The notes beneath the pieces are model-generated. The model was not told the DNA's origin, did no database searches, and saw nothing but the letters and a program-made list of their open reading frames with translations. This document shows, one piece after another, positions 56,178 through 64,000 of a DNA stretch of 64,000 nt (the first letter of the stretch is position 1; every line of letters begins with the position of its first letter). Both the position numbers and the translations under genes were made by a program. Source of the DNA: Actinernus sp. WN-2022 (taxonomy: Eukaryota > Cnidaria > Anthozoa > Actiniaria > Actinernidae); NCBI GenBank assembly GCA_030867875.1, contig JAOWCC010001589.1:141333745-141397744 (forward strand), in the 5' to 3' direction.

Positions 56178-56335
56178 CTAGTGCCATGCTCTGGATTATT
56201 CAGCGAATGAAAATGGCCATATATGGAATAAAATAGCAACCGGCTTTTGTGTCTAGACTATACTGTCACGCTAGACTAGACTGTATTTACCAAATATGGT
56301 ACTTTTTATCCACCGAATAATCCGGAGCATCGGGT
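56178..56335. mobile_element. Degenerate hairpin MITE
   Basis: Inverted ends around ATGCTCTGGATTATTCAGCG and CGAATAATCCGGAGCATCGG. Imperfect arms, about 150 bp. Confidence 0.55.
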
Positions 56336-56763
56336 TGCTGTTACACGTTTCACTCCCTTATATGTTTTTGATTATACTGTGTAGCTTATTCATATCTCAT
56401 GCCTGCGCAGGAAGAAGTCTGATAACAATGGTACCAGAGCGAGGCCAGTTGTCCCAAAGATCACGAAAATGAAGTCGGTCTTTTGTGTCATAAGGAAATT
56501 AACGTTATTTTCCGCCATCGACTGTAGATTCTTCTCTTCCTGTGATAAGCTGGGACAACTGGCCTTTATCAATAAGGTCAATGTGGTTTTTTACCACAAT
56601 TGCCGGTAATCTCGCGATCTGATTGGTCGATGTGCGGTGGTAAATGAGTCCAGACAACGGTGCTGACGCGAGAAAGTTATAGACAACGCTGGCTCTTTCA
56701 AAGCTGTCACGCTTTGTAACGAAACTTCCTTGTACGTTTTCTAATATTGTTGTAAAAAACAAA

Positions 56764-56925
56764 TTTCCTCTGGTTTTCCGTGGTGTGGACTCTTATTTAC
56801 CACGATTTACGTCATCACATCGTCAAAATTTGTTGTGGCCTTGTGAGTCCACAACAAATTTTGACCATGTGATGACGTAAATCGTGGTAAATAAGAGTCC
56901 ACACCACGGAAAACCAGAGGAAATT
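56764..56925. mobile_element. Near-perfect palindromic MITE
   Basis: Arms of about 75 bp (TTTCCTCTGGTTTTCCGTGG onward) pair almost completely, with a loop of about 10 bp near 56845. Length 162 bp. High arm identity suggests a young insertion. Confidence 0.9.
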
Positions 56926-57139
56926 TGCTAAACAGAAAATATCCATAACCCCATTGCCAAGAGATTTCTGGGGGTTTGAAAAAATAAGCACAAGCACTTT
57001 GATCGCAGCAGTATAGAGATATATAAAAATAAAATTATTTTATTTGGTATAGCAGACTTACAGCTGGTGGGGGTCTGCTTTTACCCCTCACACACTCCCC
57101 ACTACATTAACTGTTTTGGACACACTACACTCAACTCAC

Positions 57140-57310
57140 GGTTTATTTTTATGGAGGGAGGTAAACCGGAGAACCCGGTGATAAACCCTCGAGTGCAGAT
57201 GAGCAATCAGCAACAAACCTAACTCACATATGGTGCCCGAGCCGGGTATTGAACCCGGGACCACAGTAGTGAGAGACGAGTGTTTTACCACTGCACCAAC
57301 CCGCATCCCC
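57140..57310 (-). mobile_element. tRNA-derived SINE, same family as 20527-20737
   Basis: The minus strand begins GGGGATGCGGGTTGGTGCAG with B box CCGGGTTCAATACCCGG. Its body has TATGTGAGTTAGGTTTGTTG and TTCTCCGGTTTACCTCCCTC, matching the body of the BEL-inserted copy. Confidence 0.82.
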
Positions 57311-57534
57311 ATCCTCGTGTTAATGTTCTGTCCGTTTTTCACTGACAAAAAATCCCACAATATTTCTTTGCAAACCCAGCAAGACCTCTGTCTTGCTTAG
57401 GAAACCGATGATATTAAACCGAACCGGATATTACTTACGTCGTTTTGTGGAATATGTGGACCATAATATTTCGGTCGTAGAGAAATTTTCAAAGAGGCAA
57501 CTTCGAGAGGTTTACAACAATTTTCGAAAATTTC

Positions 57535-58083
57535 TTAAAGTGCATATGAGCCTTCCTGCAATTTTCATAGCTATGAATCTCAGAAAAGTTTTGAGTACTC
57601 CTGCGAAGAAATTTTTGGTTTACAGAGAATACTCTATCTTCTACGCTTGTTTGAAATCGTGGAAACGTGACCTTTCCTGACCCATGACCGCGTAAGTAAA
57701 AGCCTGGGTCGATACCTCGGTCGACGTCATCTCATTAATGCATTATTCTCCATGGCACCTTTCTATCACAACAACATCGATTTTTAGATAATATACACAG
57801 TTTATGAGCTGTTAGTAAAGGAAAAAGTCATATTAGTAAAAATTGTAAGTTTTTATTCAAATTGTTGCAAAGTTGAATTAATTAAATGACGTCTACCGAG
57901 GTATCGACCCAGGCTTTTACTTACGCGGTCATGGGTCAGGAAAGGTCACGTTTCCACGATTTCAAACAAGCGTAGAAGATAGAGTATTCTCTGTAAACCA
58001 AACATTTCTTCGCAGGGGTACTCAAAACTTTCCTGAGGTTCATAGCTATGAAAATTGCACGAAGGCTCATATGCACTTTAACG
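57535..58083. mobile_element. Foldback element with about 195-bp arms
   Basis: AAAGTGCATATGAGCCTTCC through GGGTCGATACCTCGGT on the left is inverted on the right from about 57888 to 58082. There are few differences, and the arms read open in both copies (for example REYSIFYACLKSWKRDLS). A 150-bp AT-rich centre separates the arms. Confidence 0.88.
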
Positions 58084-58089
58084 AAATTT

Positions 58090-59235
58090 AATTCAGTCCT
58101 ATTTGATTTTCCACCCGTTATTTCTGTGTTTTTTTTCTGGTCGAATGGAAGGCACAAATAGAGGCTGTGCACTCCAGACCATATGAAAGTTCAACCGACA
58201 ATGTCTAACCTCATAATCTGTTATGTCTAAGTGTTACGTCACTATTTCAATGTATTGCATTGTGTGTCTTGACCTTTCACAAGTCTCGTTCTAGTCTACG
58301 ACCGTGCAATTAATTGATAAAACAACAATCGCTCTGACAGCCAAATGGCTGTAATATGTGTAAGATGCTGTTTTTTCCTGCCTGATCACGACTCGCTTGT
58401 CATCACTATCGAATGTATCACGTTTTCATCTTTAGAAAGCAAGAATTACAGCAAATTCTGTAAAAGATGAATATATTTTTGGTCAATAAAATGTCCTTTA
58501 TAAGAATAATAAGGTTAAGGAAGAAGTTCAAAGGTAAATGGAGTATCGAAAATGTACATACTTGTGTTCTAGTCGAGTCTTGGATCACGAACAAACTGCA
58601 CAGGTGAGGTCTGTTGTGAATTTTACTACTGCACACAAACAACATATTATGCGACGTACACATTGGGAAATAAATCCGTAACGTGAAAGCGCATGGGGTC
58701 TTCTACATTGTATATAATTGTTGATTTCAAGATCACTTTTCGCTTGTGTTTCCCTCGCTATTAAGTCCTCCTGTCCCACAGTTAGTCCTTTGAACAGAGA
58801 AGAGTCCTAATCAGTAGTCTTCTGTACCGGCAGAAAATATAAGTAAAGTTTGTTTGAGCACTCGCCAGCATCATATGTGAGTTGAGCCGTTCCACAAAAA
58901 CAATTCAGCTGCAGCATTCTTGTCGCCAGGTACGATATAGACATGCTACAATATTAAATCCCTGCATGCAAAGCAACAAAAAAAAGCATGTTGCATGCGT
59001 GAGAAAGAAATTGCAACATGAATCAGCTTCTTGAAACACATGGGATTCACTCTCCTCTTCAAAGGCTAGAAAGATCGATAAATGCAGAATAATCTAAAGC
59101 GTGGCAGGGAGTGTTGGGAAGGAGAAGAGTGTTGGGAAGGAGAAGTGGAGGAAGCCTCCCTTCTCCTCTCTCTTCCCATCATCCTCTATGCGCTTAATCT
59201 TTAGTAGTAGTAAAAAGCCGATTCTGGCGCATTTT
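58090..59235 (+). other. Non-coding stretch
   Basis: No coding homology. Short direct repeat GGAGAAGAGTGTTGGGAAGG near 59118-59145. Confidence 0.4.
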
Positions 59236-59239
59236 GATT

Positions 59240-59700
59240 CCAAGAAATATTACCAAGGAAAATTCCAAGAAAAATAACCATGGCTGAATTCCTAGAAATA
59301 TCCCAAGGGTCAAAATCTCAGAAAAATCAAAATGAAAATATATATTTAAACCATTAAGGGAAAAAAACCAGAAAAATTCACAATAGAAATCTTTAAAGAA
59401 ATAAAACTATAAAATCCTAAGGTTAAATTCTAAGAAATATTCCCAAGGTTGAATTCCAAGAAATATTCTCAAGGTTGAATTTATTGCATGATTCCAAGAA
59501 ATATTCCTAAGGGCAAATTCCAAGAAATGTTACCAAGGTTGAATTCTCAGAAAAATCAAATGAAATATATATATCATCTTTAGACAGGTTTCATAAAAAA
59601 TCCCAAGCTTTTAGAAATAAAACTATAAAATCACGAGGCTAAATTCCAAGAAATATTACCAAGGTTGAATTCCAAGAAATATTACCAAGGTTGAATTATG
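59240..59700 (+). repeat. AT-rich degenerate minisatellite, about 28-bp unit
   Basis: Repeats of ATTCCAAGAAATATTACCAA followed by GGTTGA, interrupted by two copies of an AAATCAAAATGAAATATATA block (about 59325 and 59555). Confidence 0.85.
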
Positions 59701-59814
59701 AATGTGGATTAAGTCTTTACAACATATGTTAAAAAAAAAATTCGTTAAGGCTTAAAGAGATGAAACGTAAGTATATTGTAAATATGTCATGAAATAAAAA
59801 TCATATTCTAGATG

Positions 59815-60555
59815 AAGAAATACCAGAGATCAATGTACCAGTTCTAAAACCGGTAAAGCTAATGAGTTATCAACCAAAATCGTTGGTTATTGATGAAATT
59901 TCATATAATATTCATACAATTTATAATCTATACGCTGCAAGTAAAAATGGTGAAGTTATACATATTGTTAAACAAAACCCTAGTAGGTGTTAAAAAACAA
60001 TTCAAGTTACCCACGCTGTATGGTTAGAAAGCATGGTCAAAATAGCCATAAAGCATATAGCGTTCACAGATTTGTATGGGAGTGTTTTTATGGTTTAATA
60101 CCTGATGATAAAGTTATTGACCACATTAATAATAATAAGGAGGACAACAGGCTTGAAAACTTACAACTTATGTCACAAAAACAAAACTGTAAGAAGTCTG
60201 CTATAGAAAGAGATTATTCATTTGTTAAAAATAATCATTAAAACAAAAGTGTGTAAAGGCCACTAAGTGTAATACAAATGAAGAAACGGTTTATAATAGT
60301 CTGTATGCCATTCAACAACATCTTGGAATTAATCCAGGAATTGTTAAGATGGTTTGTGAGGGGTTGAATAACTGTAAGAGTGGTATTTCGAAAAAGGATA
60401 ATTGTAAATATGTATTTGAATATATAAAAAAGGAGGAACTACCAGAAAATCATAAAAAATCAGCTAACAAGCATCCTAAGAGAGTCACAGAAGAAGATAA
60501 GAATAAGAATCATAAGGAGCAAATGAAAAAATGGCAACAAAAAGAGAACGTATGA
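59815..60555 (+). pseudogene. HNH endonuclease gene with frameshifts
   Basis: Three frames join to one protein. 59813-59992: an N-terminal module with YNIHTIYNLYAASKNGEVIH. 59987-60240: an HNH core, YSVHRFVWECFYGLIPDDKV then IDHINNNKEDNRLENLQLMS, with the H-N-N pattern intact and the first histidine in VHRFVWE. 60241-60555: a basic tail with SLYAIQQHLGINPGIVKMVC, resembling the helix-turn-helix DNA-binding repeats that accompany homing-type HNH enzymes. Such proteins nick or cut DNA and are common in phages, large DNA viruses and selfish elements. Shifts near 59990 and 60241 make it inactive. The very AT-rich, lysine/asparagine-rich coding differs from the host exons here. Confidence 0.75.
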
Positions 60556-60559
60556 CTAA

Positions 60560-60900
60560 AGTGTAGTAAGATAATAAAAAATGGAAGTAAATATCTTCAT
60601 AAGAAAAGCTGTATTGGAAGAATTTGATTCATAGTTGGTGTTATGATGTTGATATTCTAGTATGTCAATTCATACCACACTAATTGTAAACCTTATTATA
60701 TCATTACAAATACAATGATATAATATTCATTTGAAGACAATATATGACGCCATGACACAGCTGCTGTTCGAGTTGCTTTAAGGAAGACAGCATCTTCAAT
60801 AACTAAAAGTTCTGACGCAAATTTCAAATTTCAGCACTCCAGCGGGAAAGTCCCTGTCATAGACTTCCTGTTTTCTGAGAATCAGGTACACGACCTTTAT
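60560..60900 (+). other. AT-rich spacer between the convergent HNH and unknown genes
   Basis: No feature seen. The two genes point towards each other across this gap. Confidence 0.4.
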
Positions 60901-61495
60901 TATTAGCGAAATAGATACCAACCAACTCCAGCTAAAACTATTGTCAATACAGTCAGATTAACTTCATGAAAGGTTGATGAGGGGTTATTTATAATCGGTT
61001 TATTTATAATAGGTTTAACAGCTGTACTCACTTCTGGTTTAGTTTCCAGCTGATGTGGTAGTTTCACTTTTGAAGAGCCCATATTATGTTTCATTCCTAC
61101 TAGCTTCATTATTATGTTTAATGAATCATTAACTCCAAAGGTCATATCACTAGTTGCTTTCAATAATTTATTATTATATCCTATCACGCTCTCTGTGTTT
61201 ATAATGAGATTAGAAGGCATTAACCAAATTCCTGGGGCAATGGCTAAATCAAGTCTTAATTTTGCCTCTTGAACAGCTAGTTGATATCGTTGTACACTCT
61301 TCGATATATCTCCCTCAATTATAGCCTGATTTTCAGACGGTACGAGGTCGTCCGCTCACTTCCTCCCCTTCCCCGTCTGATGGACTTCATAGACTTTCGT
61401 GTTCCTGACGTCATAATGTCAACCAATCAGAGCGAACTTTACACATTTGGCAAAGTCTGGAATTTAAGGAATGTGCTCGCATATTTTTCTGAATG

Positions 61496-61665
61496 GCGTT
61501 GGGGAAGAACTTGAGCAGTGTGTCGACCGAAATTGTAAAGTTTTCAGGATTTCGAAGCTATATCCAGAGCAAAAGAAAGCATTGGAATCATTCATTCATC
61601 GGAACGATGGGTTTGTGAATCTATGTACGGGCTTTGGTAAATCACTAATCTTCCTCCGCTTATAA
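61496..61665 (+). pseudogene. RecQ-like helicase N-terminal fragment (Q motif and Walker A)
   Basis: One frame encodes KLYPEQKKALESFIHRNDGF and VNLCTGFGKSLIF. This is the RecQ-family zero/Q region followed by motif I (TGFGKS, the ATP-binding P-loop) with the usual spacing. It stops four residues later (LRL, TAA) and no later helicase motifs exist in the element, so it has no activity. A cysteine replaces the usual proline before TGFGKS. Confidence 0.75.
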
Positions 61666-61875
61666 ATCTCATGCATTTAATAGATCTTCAAAAACTCATG
61701 AATAATTAATGAGCATTTTGTCCAATCAAATGAAGCAAATCAGTCACGGGCATGCTCCTTTATACCTGATAAAATCTCATCATTCTAAAAGGCCCGCGGA
61801 GGGATTTGAATTCTGTCCCAGAGGGAAACGGGGTTAATGATTGAGACAATGGAATTTCTATTGATGTTTCAGCTT

Positions 61876-61972
61876 TCTCACTGAATTGCTAATTAGGATG
61901 AACGTTTTATATAAAGAATATTAATGAACATGAAATTTTATATAAAGTTTCATCCTAATTAAGAATTCACTG
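61876..61972. repeat. Hairpin inside the TIR transposon
   Basis: TCACTGAATTGCTAATTAGG and CCTAATTAAGAATTCACTGA are imperfect inverses, with an inner TTTATATAAA on both arms. Confidence 0.65.
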
Positions 61973-62194
61973 ATAAAGACCCAAAGATAGCAAAAAGTAC
62001 ACGGAACATAATGTACCTAGATAATAATTTTTGCACTAAATTTACTAATATCAGCAGACTACCGAGATACACAGATAATATTTTTAAAATGAAGTTATCC
62101 AACTACCATTACTTGTTTACCGAGCCACTGTTTAGTTCCAATTATTAAACCAAACTCAAAGCCGTAAAATAATAAAAACGTGCATTAAACTTAC

Positions 62195-62319
62195 ATATTT
62201 TGTGCCGGAGTCAAAAATTTAGAGTCTGCCGTCATGTCAGTCACATCGCTTTCCAAGTCTTGAACTTTATCGAGGTAAACCACGACACCAAATCCTTCAA
62301 GTGCAGATTCTTCTTGCAT
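62195..62319 (-). other. Possible exon of the TIR transposon, unknown product
   Basis: Minus-strand ATG at 62319, 41 codons (MQEESALEGFGVVVYLDKVQ, ending SKFLTPAQN) to an AT/GTAAGT donor. Protein-like composition, not recognised. It may be the first exon of a gene present in the autonomous parent. Confidence 0.35.
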
Positions 62320-62509
62320 TGCGAAATGCCGCTTCAAACAACATAGTATGGTAATTTCTTCATATAATTCCCTTGAGATGTTCGTAATTGCAGGCGGTGA
62401 TTACTCGAATATTTTGCATGGCGTTGTGAATACAAAGGTTCAATGGTTCATTAAGTAACCATTCCCTTGAGATGTGCGTCTTTCTTTCATTGCATTCTTA
62501 AAGCGTTTT

Positions 62510-62632
62510 TGAAGCCGTTTAAAACACTCACAGCACGTGTTTTATCAAGTCTAAAAATTCTCGGGCTTCGCCCTCGAATTTTTAAACTTGATAAAACACT
62601 GCTGTTCGTGTTTTAAACAGTACTTAAACATT
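62510..62632. mobile_element. Hairpin MITE inside the TIR transposon
   Basis: GTTTAAAACACTCACAGCAC and its imperfect inverse near 62600-62625. The arms meet at a CGGGCTTCGCCC loop near 62565. Confidence 0.75.
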
Positions 62633-64000
62633 CTCCTAGGTTTTTGGCTTTTAGAAGACCAAATCTTTCATGAAATATTATGATTTCTCTGCAGGAGTGA
62701 ACACACATACTGAGTATGTTATGGAAAAACTTTCATGGCAGTTGGGTGAATATTTTTGTTTTCAGAATTATGAACACACTTCCGTAAGTTCACGTATGGC
62801 AATGGCATCTAAACTTTGCACAAAAAGTCCGGTTAAAACAATCTCTGATACCAAAAAACCTACACTAGTACAACTTTAGGGTCTTGTGTAACTAATCGGC
62901 ATACATATCAAGCTTCAAAACGTTTTAGAAATAAAAATAAAAGCGTAAAAGTTCTAAGTTATGAGTAACAAACTTTACGGCATGGAATCCGGCGAGGCAG
63001 ATATTTCTTGTATGCATTCTCATACACTTGTCCTGCAAATACTGCACGCAAACGTCCGTTTAAAAAGTTCCTGCTCTCCAAAGAACCACAGCAGCTCAAA
63101 TAGGATACCATTCTGAGAAATCGACAGAAGTTTGAAGCTGTAGAATGTTATTTTCAGTGCATGAAAGCTGATAGATCAGATCCAACTAGTAAAACCGCTA
63201 CTGCACGACTGTTCTACACTTCACGCTTTAATTCTTACGCGTGTTCGTATTGGCTTATTGTAAAAACAAAGGTTGATGACGTCAGGAACACGAAAGTCTA
63301 TGAAGTCCATCAGACGGGGAGGGGGAGGAAGTGAGCGGACGACCTCGTACCGTCTGAAAATGAGGCTACCTCAATTACAGAGCTTTCAAAAAGTTTTAGC
63401 ATTTCCTGTTGAGTCTCAACTGCACTTCCACCAGTTCCTATAATACTTGACATAACGTTTACTTGAGCACCTAATGTACAGTAAACAAAAGCCTCAACTG
63501 ACCGATTTAATCTCCCAATTCCTACCTTAGTCAATCCACTATCTTTACTTGGAATGAACCAAGAATATTGTTTACCTCCATGATCATCATTGCGGATGAA
63601 TGAAATCAGTTTTCCTTTATTAACCTTACCACCCTCATCTGAGAACAATTCTCCATCTGGACTGGTATATATGTTAGCATCTGTATCATACCTACGAATT
63701 GTGTGAACATTTTCATAACCCTCACCAGAATAATAAAGAAATATATCACCTAAACCATGATTGCGTCCTCCTTTCCACCGGAGGTCGGGATTGGTAGGAA
63801 GACTAAATTCATTACATAACCGTTGGAAAGCAACCTTACTATACCGATTATTTGTTTGATTAAATATATGATCATCAGGTAACGGGGTTCCCATCTCATA
63901 CAAGATTCTTCGTATGGTAAAGTAAACGTGAAACTTAATAACTCCTTGAACCACAGGAGGTAATGTTCTCGTAAGCTTATTCCACAACCGGAAGTTGAAC

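Larger units (their letters stand above)
61335..63358 (+). mobile_element. TIR transposon carrying a RecQ-like helicase fragment
   Basis: Ends TTTTCAGACGGTACGAGGTC onward; inverted repeats of about 86 bp with one mismatch (61335-61420 and 63274-63358). Flanking TGA on both sides gives a 3-bp target duplication. Inside on the + strand is a helicase start (61500-61665), and on the minus strand a short exon-like frame (62319-62195). Academ-group transposons are known to carry helicases and make 3-4-bp duplications, so a deletion derivative of that type is one candidate; PIF/Harbinger-like elements also make 3-bp duplications. Confidence 0.8.
60903..64000 (-). pseudogene. Long ORF of unknown family with C-terminal membrane anchor, interrupted by a TIR element
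   Basis: Open from the right edge of the window to 63359 (about 213 codons) and again from 61333 to 60903. In between lies a 2-kb transposon. The first part has VQGVIKFHVYFTIRRILYEM, LRWKGGRNHGLGDIFLYYSG, KLISFIRNDDHGGKQYSWFI and LNRSVEAFVYCTLGAQVN. The second has SVQRYQLAVQEAKLRLDLAI and GIWLMPSNLIINTESVIGYN, then a linker and a single helix (VLTILVLAG-like, ending GWYLFR). Small beta-rich globular parts followed by a helical segment and tail anchor would suit a structural or membrane protein of a large mobile or virus-like element. I do not recognise the family, and its start lies outside the window. The frame does not rejoin cleanly after removing the transposon, so a second lesion may exist. 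Confidence 0.6.

Overview
The window looks like genomic DNA of an animal, most probably an anthozoan cnidarian (stony coral or sea anemone). That placement is inference. It rests on spliced genes with GT-AG introns, single-exon class A GPCR paralogues, AT-rich non-coding DNA, and a mix of 2A/PHD-bearing LINEs, tRNA-derived SINEs, BEL/Pao, Gypsy, DIRS/PAT and tyrosine-recombinase elements. Nothing looks bacterial: there are no operons, and genes are short exons in long introns filled with transposons.

Host genes. (1) A PXMP2/Mpv17-family membrane protein lies on the + strand (1-16173). Five exons join in phase to an almost complete protein; the first exon runs off the left edge. Its 11.9-kb third intron holds a LINE, a SINE, a foldback element and a large palindromic array around a spliced tyrosine-recombinase gene. 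(2) One thrombospondin type-1 repeat exon (34388-34607, +) has a broken partial duplicate 1.3 kb downstream, split by a LINE. (3) Three tandem copies of a class A GPCR gene lie on the + strand: 42859-43755 is intact, 40414-41181 lost TM2-TM3, and 44595-44666 is only a C-terminal stub. (4) The three C-terminal exons of the RAD1 checkpoint clamp subunit lie on the - strand (54980-51459).

Mobile DNA. 20156-30186 is a retrotransposon graveyard: a decayed BEL/Pao element (-) carrying a SINE and a LINE tail, then a Gypsy gag (+) cleanly split by a 5.8-kb DIRS-order element of PAT type (-) with split direct repeats, RT, RNase H and tyrosine recombinase. The rest contains many hairpin MITEs (15303-19153, 34775, 46966-48360, 50718, 54311-58083), minisatellites, LINE stubs and six G/C homopolymer runs of 15 bases or more. 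Two TIR elements stand out. 48822-50704 has essentially identical 170-bp TIRs, a 5-bp TSD and a 216-codon exon. 61335-63358 carries a RecQ-like helicase fragment and interrupts a long ORF of unknown family.

The right end (59800-64000) has a different character: a frameshifted HNH endonuclease gene (+) faces that long tail-anchored ORF (-), which suggests part of a large selfish or virus-like element. I could not name its family.
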